From the NCBI GenBank assembly GCA_022316685.1, contig JAKJHU010000085.1:2728001-2792000 (forward strand): a DNA stretch of 64,000 bases, given 5' to 3'. The stretch is from Progne subis subis. Taxonomy: Eukaryota; Chordata; Aves; Passeriformes; Hirundinidae. Under the pieces are notes generated by a model that ran no database searches, was not told the origin of the DNA, and worked only from the letters and a program-made list of their open reading frames with translations. The position numbers and the translations under genes were made by a program. The stretch's first letter is position 1; each line of letters starts with the position of its first letter. This document shows positions 24,701 to 36,700 of the stretch, in pieces.

Positions 24701-27700
24701 TCTGATACCAGCTCAGCCCCTTCCTACCGCTTCTCCTCTAACCTCTGCATGCGCTCTTGCAGCTCGCGTTGCTTCCGGATCTCCGGGAATTGCTTCTCAT
24801 AGTATTCCCGCACTTTGCTCTCTTTGGCACGGCGCCGTGGGTTATTTTCGATGCGCTCCACTTTTTTTTCCCAGGCCTCCATCAGCTGGTCATAGCGCTG
24901 GCAAAACTTCTGTTCCTGAAAGGGCAGAGGCGAGAGGGAGCTCAGAGATGTGCCTGGGAAGGGCAACTCCTCCAGGCCTGGCCCTCGATGGCTGCTCAGG
25001 CTCAGTGTGAGTCACGTTGCTTAAAGAAATACAATTTATTAGGACATGGACATGCTCCAGGGCCTGGGACAAACCCAAGGGTGAATTCTCAAAACAGGCC
25101 ATCAGGTACCCCCAGGCTCTTTCCTTCCAGACCCCACGTGTTTGGTGGAATCAGGACTCCTACCCAGCGTGGCTTGGCCCAACCCTCAGATCTGCTTGAG
25201 CATCCTCTGACCCACCAGGTGCTGGTTCAGCGCCCAAAGGCCCTGTGCTGGGGAGGGAGCCCCTGCTCCACACCCCAGGAGAGAGCAAGGTGCCTGCCTG
25301 AAGCACTGAGCAAGGAGGGACTGAAACACAGCCTTGGGAGGAGGCACAGGGGCAGGAGAGCTGGTCCCCACCATGTGAGCGGGGTGTGCAGGGCTGTAAC
25401 TTTAGAGCCACCAGCTCACTGTGCTGGGGACAGCTTGCCATGGTGCCCAAGGCCAGGCACCCCTTCCTACCCACACACACCAGCTCCAGCATTGACAGCT
25501 CCGTGCTGGCAGTGACGATGGGATCGGGGCCATGGGGCAGCTCCATGCAAGAGCCTGGCTCCCCAAAATCAAGAGCCAGGCACCCAGCCCACAGCCATTC
25601 AGCATGATGGCCTGGCCACACATCCAGCCCCTTCACCACCCTAGAAAGCAAAAGTTCTTTTCCTGCTGCTGCTCTTCCTTTGTGGCCCATGTGACACAAC
25701 AAGCACATCCCGACAGCAAACCCAGAATGCAGCACTGCAAAGGGTTTCCACGCCACGTCCCCCCAGGTGACATCCTCAGTGGCACACCCAGCCCACCACC
25801 CACACCGTCCAGCACTGCACCTCTGACTGGTATTTATGGGACAAGCCTGGAAACACTGAAATAAGATTTGCAACGCAGATGAGTCTCCTCCCATTACGGC
25901 CCAAATCACTTCTCCCTCCTCCAGCCACACTCTTGCTGGAGGAGAACACCCAGGCACAGGGAAGGTCCATGGTGGGACGATGCCTGTCTGGTCCCTGACA
26001 GCCACCACAGTGGTAGCAGTGATGGTGCCCAGCCTCAGCTGAGAGCAGCTGGGGGACCAGAGGGGTTCTAGGGTTTCAGTTTGTGTCAGACAAATGCCTT
26101 CCAAGCCCCAAATCAGGAAGCAAAAGCAGATGTTGCTCTAATGGCAAACCCCAGGTCACTCCTGACCCTGGCACCGCTTTGCAGAATGGGTGGCTCAGCA
26201 CCGGCACACCCAGCACCACAACAGAGATACAGGGAATCCAGATTTCAAAGAAATAAACTCATCTCTTGCCACCACTGCCGTGTGACCGGAAGTCTGAGGC
26301 TGCAGGATTTCCCAGATGCACTTTGCTCTCCACCTGTTTGCTCCTTGCCACAAAGAAAAATTGGGTGAGGTAAATAAAGCCCAAACCAATGGAAATACAC
26401 AGCAATCTGCAGCCCATGTCACATCAATCCTGCCACGTGGGTTCGGTTTGTCCATCCTGGACCTGGCAGTAATCCAAGAACAGCAACACATCTTTGATCT
26501 CCTTGGCCTTTTGGAGGCACCTCAACAATAACGTGAGGTGGCAGATAGAGCACCTCAGGCCCTAGAGCTGAGCCAGATTAACACCTTCCCCTGCAAATAA
26601 ATCAATTCCCACTTTGCATGCCTGGAGCTAGAGACTGCCCTGCCCTGCATGGATGCACAGGAGGTGCTTGGCTTTCATCAGGAGCTGAAGGAAACAGCCA
26701 CAAGATAAACACGAGGAAGGAGAACAGAAATCAAAATTCCCTAAAACCCACGTGGGGTATCTCACACTTTGGGCGAGGAGCTACAGGTAACACCAACAGC
26801 CTGCGGCAGCCTGGCAAAATCACAGTTGCTGCGTTTTCACCTCTCCCAAAGCAATGCCATCAGCCCCCTGAAAACGAGAGCTCCCATCCTGCCAGCAAAT
26901 CTGCTACATCCTCCTGCTTTCAGAGCATCACATTTGGGAAGAAGCTAAAAATACCCCGTGGAGTTTATGAAGCTGGTGCCTGGTGCTGCCAGCCTGTGGC
27001 ACGACCGGGAGAGAGCCCAGCACGAGGGCTTGGTCTGCTGAGAAGCCTTGAGGCTTTGGAAGGTCTGTCATTCCCCGTGGGAATGAGCCAGCGCGGGGTC
27101 CCGCGTTGCCACCACCCCAGCAGAGCCACCTGGCACGGCCCTGGCTGCTTCACAGCTCTTTTTCCTCCTTTTCTTCAACTCCTTAGACAAGCTCGGCAAA
27201 AGCCTTATCCAGAATTCCTCTTGAAAGGAACTGGCATTTGAAGATGGAAAAAGCAACATCCAGGTCATGCTGCTGATTCCCCAGCAGCTCACACCCTGGC
27301 AGCAGGACCAAAGCTTCCCCCCTGCACAGCTCTGCCCTCCAGAGCACGGCTTCGTAATGGATTGGCTGAGCATTTCCTTAACTCCCCACCAAGCAAACTC
27401 CAAACCCCGCTGCAGCTGGGCTGTGGCATCCCCATCCAGTGCTTCTTGCTCCAGCTGGGACACACGCTCCCTGCAATCTCCTGCATCCTTCAAAAGCCAG
27501 GATTACAGGCAACCTGCAGCACTGCAAATTCCTCAGACCATCACAGCCCCACCACCAGGAGAAGCTTCTGGTCAGGCCCTTGAGGAACAGAAGCACCTAT
27601 TCCTTCTCCAGGCTTCCTCTGAGCAGCCCTAAGCAAGCGTGTCCATTCCTGAGCAGCCATCTGTGCTGGCTTTCAGCACGGGTGCCCCCTCTGCTCCCCT

Positions 27701-30700
27701 CCCCGGCCGGGCTCAGCAGCCTCTCCATCGCACCGGTAAGTGATAGTGAGCCAAATCGGACCTGACACGCCGAGCTAAAAATGGATGAGTAGTAACGCCG
27801 CCGTAGCAGCTGAAGGCAGCTCGTGGGCTGTGCCAAGCCCCAGCCCTCCCGCAGCCCACGCTCTCACAGCTCCAGGGAACGCAGCAGCTCTCTGGAGGGG
27901 AGGAGAAGAGCGAAGGTGACAGGAGGAACCAGTCCAATTCCTGTGCAAGCCCCGTGGTTTTCTTCCCTTGGCTGATGGAGTCAAACCTCTCACACACCCA
28001 GAACAGCTCCCTTCACCATTCCCCTCTCTGCATTAAATGTCTTCTGCTGCTCAGTGGAGACAGGAGGAAGCCCTGCAGATCCTCTGGGATGGGGCTCTCG
28101 GGGCTGGACCGAGCTCTGACCCCGCTCCGGCCAGCCCCAGGCAGCAACAATACCCCAGAAAGTAAAAGAGCCAGAAAGAAACGCTGCCATGTGGATGGGC
28201 TTTGCTAAAAATAGGGTCTGCTACAAAATAGGCAGAAAAATAGCTAAGCATACCCATTTTGCAAACAGAATCAGCAAATGTATTCACTTTGCAAATTCAG
28301 CAACCGTATGTTGCCTATTTTGTAGAATAGGCAAAATGCTTCCCTAAACTGAAAAATCCCCTTTCAAGGACACTGAATAAACTGGCTGGCAGAAATTCAC
28401 CTATTTTGCATGACAGGCGACTTTACTGCAAGTCGTATTTTAGGAACTGCGCTCTTGCAGCCTAATTAAACCTTTTCCCCCAGCTCCTTGATATTCACAC
28501 AGAGCAACTCGCTCCAGGTTTAGCACAGTAACCAGCCATTTCCACCAGAAAGTAGTTCCCGGGCAGTTCCCTCCCGCTTCCAACAAAACCACATGATGCT
28601 TTGCAATCCCTTTTCTCAGGAAGGGAATACTGACCCACTTCCCACCGTGCAGAAGTCCTCAGCTGCAGGAGGGGAGGTGCCCAGGGCAGCACCCACCTGC
28701 TGTGCCACGTCCTGATGGAGTTGTAAGCCCTGTAGCCCCTTTCCCTGGGAGAAGCTTTATCAGGGACATGTCTAAATTTGGACATTTGGACACAAATGGG
28801 AGACACTACTATTCCTTGGGAATGCAAGGTCTGTGGCTTTTGGAATACTGGTAGAAAACAGGGGTAAAAAACAAAGCATGAGAAAGGAAGAGCAGTTCAA
28901 AATAAATTAGAAAATAAGAAATGTATGTATTGGAAGATACTTTAAAAGGTACAGCCTTCAAACCACTTCCCAAGCTTGTTATTTTGATTTTTTCCAATAA
29001 TTCCTCCTGATTTTGGCACTTCTGTCCAAAACCAGCCCTAAAGACATTGAAAAAATCTGCACCACTGCCAGTGCAAGACACTAACACAGTCTCTTGAGCC
29101 TGCCCCAGGACAGAGACGAGTCAGGAGATAGTATTTACATCTTCCTCCTGAAACATGAAGCCCTGTGAGCTGAATCACCCACCCATCACCGAAAGAACTG
29201 CAAAATCCACCTTCCTGGTGGCAGCCATTGGTTGTTCTGACATTGCTGACTTTGCCTTCCAGCTCCTGCCAGTAACTGCTGCAACTGTCAGCACCGAAAA
29301 TGTACAAATTCTGTGAAACCCACTTGAATTTTCTCCTCTGGTAACTGTGGACTTTGCAACAAACACCTTTGAAGCCTCACAACCAGCCCTGTCTTGCCCC
29401 TTACCCAACCAGGACCCGTCTCCTTAAACGTCAGTGAAACTCTCCCGCAGGCAACGCCGCCTAGAAACAAACCGGCGCGGAGCTCGAATTTTGTTTTTAA
29501 ACCACAAATTCCTAGAACACTGCTCTGTGGTCAGCTGGAATGAGGCAGAGCAGCCTTCAGACCATTTACCGGAAGCAGAGTCAGCTCGTTTCACACCTCT
29601 CTTTGGGTTCAGTTGCTCACAAAACAGACATTTATGCTGTGAATAGGCTTTCTGAGATCAATGATGGGCTCCGCTGTGATTAAGCCAGCCCCACGTGTTT
29701 GCTCTGTGGGAGGCACTTACAGAGGGAGGTGCTGCCTGCAGCAGGCTGGGGACCTCTCCTTCACATGTTATTTTAAGCAGGAGAGATTCCACAGTAATAC
29801 AACAGGCAAAGTACAGAGTAGCAGCACCTCTCTGCTGGAAATCATCCTTTTCTTTCTCACATAATAAATTACGGTGTTTTATACACATAAAATAAGGTCT
29901 AAGGGAATCACTTACCCACTGTTTGCGCGCATGATTTCTCCTCTTAAAGTATAAAATTAACTTTTTCCGCATTGCCTGGTTTCTGTAAAGAGAGGGGGGA
30001 AAAAAAGGGATGAGATCTGATTAACGAGGCGGCTAAAATACACAGCCTGGCTTTCCCCACTCCCAAAAGAGCGTGCAATGCAGTTTCCACCTTAATTTGG
30101 AATTGCATCAACTTGAGAACAGCAAATGCTCTTATCTCAGAGCTCAAGCCAGCTTAGAGAAAGACCAACAAACCCCCTGAGACCAGGAACTTCACCCACA
30201 TCTGCTGGTAAATCAGGACCAAAGTTGAGAACTAAACTAATGAAGTCCCACTGCAAACCTTCCCCACGTTCTCAGCACCACACGTGGGCAAACGCTCAGC
30301 TCCGCGTCTATCAAGGGGTCAGGCTGCTCCTTCATTAATTTCACGCTGTTCTGCAAAACCCCAGTGGGTGCCCAAGAGCTGGGGGGCTCAGGCCAAGCCC
30401 TGCACTGGCAGAGGGGGCACCCCCCGAGCAGAGACCACCAGGGACAGCCCGGTGCCCAGGCCAGCAGCGATGGGGATGTCGGCGCACACGCGTTCACCCC
30501 TGGGCTCTGAGGGCCTGATAAGGAGGCAGGATCACAGCAGGGCTTGCAGCACTTATCTCCTGACCTCTTGCTTCCTTGGAGCCGTGCCCACCAAAGCTGC
30601 AAACAACCAGCCAGGAGAGTTCAGCCGCTTGCAGAGTTAGGACCTCAAGGGGGAAATCAGCCACCGCAACCCCAACCACCCCAGCGTCTGCCCAGACACC

Positions 30701-33700
30701 CCCTCGCTTTCTTCTTCTTTCTACTTTCTAAAGGCAGCGTGAAATAACTGCTCAAAGAGAAGCAGCACAGAGCTGGAAAGGCTGCAGGAGCTCCCCGAGC
30801 CGAGCTCCCGTGGTTGTTCTCGTTGCTAGTATTCACAGCAATAAAATCTCTTGGTAAAAGGTAGAGACCAGGGGCAAAGGAGTTTCCTTAAGTCTTTTAT
30901 CCCGATTAAAGGCAGAGCTGCAGTGTGTAATTACTGATCAGGAGCTTAGCAGTCTCATCTAGGCATGTTCTGTGGGATTTAGCTGAATGAAGAGACACCC
31001 TTGCTGCTTCCTCATTCCCCTCCTGTGTGGCTAGCAGGAAAGGAAAAACCACCCTCCTCCCCTTGTAAATCTCTCAGCCTAATTAGCAGCTAACGGGATT
31101 GTTTGGGAAGGGGCAGAGGGCCCAGTTTGCTTAGGACTGGGAGCAGCCCTGGCTAAGTTTAGGAATAGAGAACATTGCAGAAAGCATCAACACTTTTCCC
31201 TTTTTAAATGCTCTTCTTGCCACACCACTGAACCACGCATGGGCACTCACAGGGATGACAGCGATCCCACAGCAAGCGCTGCCCTGGGAAGCACAGGTGC
31301 CCTCAGCACGTGTCTTGCCATCCCCAGCTCCTCACATGCCCCTGAATCCCTTCACATCACACACAGTGAGCTTCCCTCAGTGGCCCCAGCACTGTGTGGT
31401 GCCTCAGTGGGCAGAAAACCCTCCTGCAGGACACGTTTCCTTCCAAGGCTTCAGCTCTTTGCAAGGATCACTGGGCCCAGCAAACACATTCCCGTTGTTT
31501 GTCTATTCCTAATTGCAGGGGAAGCTCTAACACAAGGAAACCTTTGGGGTAGTGCTAATGACGAGCACGTGTGCGATGGTCCCCAACAAGGGGTCATGGA
31601 CTGTCCCTTGGGGCCAGCCCAGCTAAACCACCCCCTGCCCTCCCCACGTCAGCCTGGGGGACGTCCGGGAGCAACACGGGGCTTTGACACTCTGCTGCTG
31701 GATCTACTGCACAAGTTCTTCAAAAACAGGAGAGCAAATGAAGGAAACCAGCAGCTCTCAAGCAGCTGATGGGTTGCCTTGAGTTGTGCATCATGGCTGA
31801 CCTTGAAACTGCAACTACAGGCAAAGGCTTAATGGCTCTGCAGCTGCAAAAATCAGGAATGCCTTGAAAGCCAGCGCATGTTTACCACCACCAAGGCTGA
31901 AGTAATCAAAGAGCGAAAGGATTAAAACAACAACAAACCCCCTCGTGCCCTGAATGTTTTTGCCACTTTATCTTTTTGTTTTGTTTTTTTTCCGCATAAG
32001 GTCAACCTTTCAAAGGTTAATACAATCTTGGTAAACATAAATAGGCTTCACAGTTTATCTTGCTACACCTACCGCCGTTACTTAGAAACCGTTTGAAGCA
32101 AGGTTAATTCGGGCCACGTGTTTCCCGAGCACACGGCTGTGCTCCCTGGGCAAACCCCAGAGCCCAGCACAATCACTGTGCACAGGGGAAGGTGAGGGCT
32201 GTCTGCTGGGAGCTGGGCACCGAAATAACCACTGTGGCGTGGCACATGGCAAAGGCTGCTCGTGCCAGGCGCCAGCACTCTCTCCTCCCTTCTCCTCCTC
32301 CCCTGCCTGGGTCCTGCGGTTTTCTGGGGCACAAGGAAAACGTCAGGGATGGAGACCTGAACCGCACAGGGGTGAAGAAATCAGGCAGCTCCCAGGCAGG
32401 AGGAATGGGCGCTCCTTAGATAAAGCAACAGTGACTCTTGTGGGCAGTTTCAAGTATTGCTGGGCTGGCATGTCACACCACGCCGGGTGGGGAGGACACA
32501 GGAGCTCCCTGCCTTGTCCTCGGCAGTGTCCCTAAGGACTGGGCAGGATGGGATGGACATAGAGTCCCCCAGCTCCTGGTGAGCTGGTGTTTGGAGGCTG
32601 CCAGATGGCACATCCTCATCCCTGTGGTCAACAATTCATCTACTGAATGGAGCCCATCTCCATTCCCGACTTCCCTGCATTGCAGAATTTGTCCTCTTCC
32701 CCCTGCCTGGACTGGTGAGCCCCACACAGGAGCACAGTTCTCAGAGCTGGTCTCCAAACTGCCGAGTGAAACCCATGCTCCCAACTCCGAGCAAAGCAAA
32801 GCAAAACAAAGCGAGCCCTGTGGGAGCAGCTGCTTCCACCTTCACTGCCTTGGCCCAAGGTTGCTTTTGTTTCATGTCTCTCACAATGGAGCCAGTCAAG
32901 GAGAGAACCTGTAACTCTGACTTTTGAGTTACTTGGCCCAGGTCCACACGACTGACTTGGCCGCCATCCTTCCGGAGGCTGCGATGTCAAAAGGACGTGG
33001 GTGCGCGCACGAGTGTCGGTGCTGCCGTGCACCCACCACGTGTGCACGCTGCCAAAGCCCTGGGATAAAGCTCCCAAAGGACACAAAGAGCTGATGCACG
33101 GCAGCACACCTGGCCAAGCCTGTGGAGACCTTCAACCGGTGCGAGGCGAGATGAAAGGAAGTTTGCTATTTGAGCAAAACCAATCGGGGGTATTTAATTA
33201 CACAGGAATGTCTTTCATCAGCCAGAGCAAACTAAGTAGGGACCAAACTGCAAAGAGCGATGGGAAGGAGGCAGCGAGCAGCTGGCAAAGCCATTGTGCA
33301 GCAAGATGGATCACACAGGCAAGGGGAAGAAACCCAGGAAGCTCCTGGAAGCTCTGGCCAAACTAAAGCGCAGGGAGACAAGAGATCTGCAAACCAGGAG
33401 CACAGCGAGAACCCTCCGAGGTGAAACCAGCCTAGAGGCAGTGGAGACCAAAAGAGCTCTGTCCTCCCCCCTGCCACGCTTGCTCCTGTGCCTGGCTGGG
33501 GCCAGGACCCCGAGCTGCAGCTCAGGGCAGTCAGTGACTCCCTGCAGCGAGGGCAGGGAGCAGCTCACCCTGTCCACAGGTCACCGCACTCACTCCCTGG
33601 CTTGCTCTGAAATGGCTGGAGCACACAGCTCCAGCTGCTAACACACTGTAACCCACTAACCCCAAGGCAGGGCACGCTTCTGGAAAGCCAGCTGTTCAGA

Positions 33701-36700
33701 GCAGTTCCCTGCAATATTTAAAAACACTTTCGGGGGAAGAAAAGCAAAGCAGATCTTTAGTAATTTACCCCAGAGCCCTCGAGCACTGGGATTGATTAAA
33801 CCCCCAGCACCATCAGTGCCTCTGAGGGTGAAGTGGCGGAGGTTTATAACTCTGGATGTGCAGTCAGGCAGGCTGTTGGTGCCCCAGAAACACCTCTGCC
33901 TTGCCCTGAAGCCCAAGCTGACAACACAAGCCCAAGTGTTGCAAGATAGTCCCCCCCCAAACCAGTACTGGCTTTTTACTGGCAAGAGGAAGGAGCAGAA
34001 GGTAGCAGCGTGTGTCTCCATCATTTAGTAATTCATCACTAGGTAATCTGCTGCCTTGGTGCATGCCAATAGAGAATAAAAGAGATGAGAAACCTTGAAT
34101 GGGATGAACAGGGAGCTGCTAGGTGAATTTCTAATGAGGAAAATGTCTACAAGCACTAATAAAAAGACCTGAAAGAGAATGCATTAGTAATGAAAGGGTT
34201 TGAAAGAACATTTGTGTTACATGTCAGGCTTCAACTATGAATTTAGAGGCAATCCAGTGCTACTAAATCCCCTGAACAGCAAGTAATGAAAAGATGACTT
34301 AAATTTCCCAATGTGACAAATGATTTGGAAAGCCACGGTTTGAGATTTTCAGAAGACAGCTGTTCTGCTCTTTTGGAGGGGCACTTGGAAAACAAAAAGA
34401 GATTCAGAAGCCCTGAAACCTCTGAAAATCCTGACTTCATATTTTGATTCTGCAGAGGCAGATTTCCTGCCCTCTCCCCAAGAAGCTCTCAGCTGCAGAC
34501 AGCAACCCAGATGTGCAAATATTAACAGTGCACTCAGCTCTGCTGCTGCTGGATCTGGGCACATGAGAAAACCCAAATCACACCAAGCTCTCCATCTGTT
34601 TTAACTGTACATTGAGAGAGGTTCTCCAACACCTCTCTAAGCATCTTGAGGGGTTCACAGCCCGGTTTCACCCCAACATTCCCGAATTTCAGTGTAAAGC
34701 AGGAAGTTCTTAAAGGGGAGGCTTAAATCAAACAGCCCCTTGCATGCACTTTACCCTGGGCCATTCACTTTGCTTTTTGCCTGCTTTGTCAAGGCTCAGG
34801 GAAGCTCACATTCTGCTTTCAAACACAAGTCTCACAGAATATGACTGCAAGACGACTGCTTTGGGAAAGGGGGGAGGAGAGTCCTGCCGGGTTGTTTTTC
34901 ACAGCTGACCGAGCAGGAATCTCCCTGCCGTAGAGACGAAGGCCCCCTTGGAGAATATCTCTTCAGACAGACAGCAGGTAATTGATCCTGCTCATGTGAA
35001 CAACATCTTGTCATTTTTCAAACACTTGGAGGAAAGAAGGTTAATATCTTCGGAGCCGGAGTCCGGGGAATACGCGGAGCCGCTACAGTGGCAGGGTGGG
35101 AAGGGCAGCTCTCATCCTCGTACAACCAGCTGGCAAAGCACTGAAATAAACACCTTGACCAGAGGACCTGGCGCTTCACTGGTGCAGCAGAGTGCTCTGC
35201 ACTTGTTGTATTGCATCAAAATGTAGGAAAGGGCCTTTGTAGCCTCCTCAACTGATGCAGAATCACTCGAGTGGTTTCCAGCTGCGCTCGGGGCCGTGAT
35301 GCATCTTGAAGAAACTTTTCGGTCTGTTGCAAAACCAAAAAATTCTCACCTTGGAAAACAGCAAGGGCCAAGCCAGCCACAGGGGCAAAGCTCAACCCAT
35401 CCCTAAGAAATGAGGGCACTAAATGCCATCTTGCCCTCCTCTTTCTTGATGAGTGAGTGGCAGAGCCCTTCTCTCCAACAATAGCGGGTATTTCAAACAG
35501 AAAGGACACAGTCCCATCAAAGGTAGGTCAAATCTTTGGAACAAACCACTCAAGGGTGCCTTGGCTCCTGCAGCAGATGTACCATACAAAATTAACCATG
35601 TTTGCTCGAAGCCTGCACTCACAGGTGAACCAAGGGAACCGCGCAGACAAGGAACGGAGCATAGCCAGGCAGCTAAATAGGACTTAAAAGCTTTTGAAGC
35701 TGCAAACACCGGAATGAACTGGGGCATGAAATTAATTTTAACTGTACTGAATAGGAGACAGGCCATAAAACTCTGTGAATATAAGAGACCGGTAACATTT
35801 TAGTAAGAGTAGAAAATCTCCCGGTAACTCCCCAGTCAGCTCTATTAGCATACGTGACTCATCCCAGCTGAAAAGCAAAGCAAACAAGAAGGGAGAAATA
35901 AATGAGTGTTGCAAGGCAGAGAGTATAGCTGTGGAGAAATCGAGGAATCCTGGCTTTCTGATATTCAAATGCCTTCCCACTGACACTTGCAAACATTCAA
36001 CTGAGAATAAAAAAATTCACGCTAAGAAGCATTTAAAAACAAAACAAAAAAAAGCTATAAGAAGGTGTTTGTGACAATAACAGCCTGGCCATCTTGTGCC
36101 CATGAGGCTCCAAACCAGGCTCACATGGGGGCAGTTTCCATTTGGCACAGCACAGCCAGGATGCAGTGAGAGTTTGTGGACAGAATCACGACCCAGATGA
36201 TTTCCCAGCAATCTGCCAAAAGGTTTTTTTCGTCATGGCTAGATCTGCATAGGATGAAGCTGTTCTGGAGAATCTGCATTCAATTACACCTTGGCAAAAT
36301 ATAACCTGTGGTGTCCTGGCAGCTGTCCTGATGCTCTAACGCATGCGGCTGGTGTCTCCCAGCACTCTGAGGATTTACTCCATCTTCTATGGAAACAGCC
36401 ACCTCCAGGCTATGCAGCAGAAGCTGCTCTTTTGGAGCAGGAAGGCACAAGCATATTAAGAACAAGGAAAAGACAAAAAAATATCTCCAAATTCAGCTTG
36501 CGGAGAACTTGTAGATCAGATGTCAACATCCAAGCATAACTTGGTCAAAACAGAGAAGTCCAATATCTTTTGCACTTGGTCAAAGGACCCTGAATCCTTT
36601 GCTTGGAAGAATCACCAAAGTCTTGATTTCCTATCTGCCTCCCAAGCATCAAAATGTACTGTAACGTGCAGCACAGATGGAGATAAGGGAGAAAAGACTC

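Larger units (their letters stand above)
24916..29915 (-). other. NCOR2: NCOR2 intron, 5.0 kb
   Basis: Unique sequence. The antisense-free open frame of 314 codons at 25160-26104 (minus) has no recognisable domain. The block 28200-28470 has repeated TATTTTGCA-like motifs, an inverted repeat and a consensus MEF2 site. 28860-29060 is AT-rich. Confidence 0.9.

Noticed and set aside
25160..26104. 314-codon open frame on the minus strand, the longest in the window
   Set aside because: No recognisable domain, no conserved motif, and it lies in an NCOR2 intron with no splice sites joining it to the NCOR2 frame.
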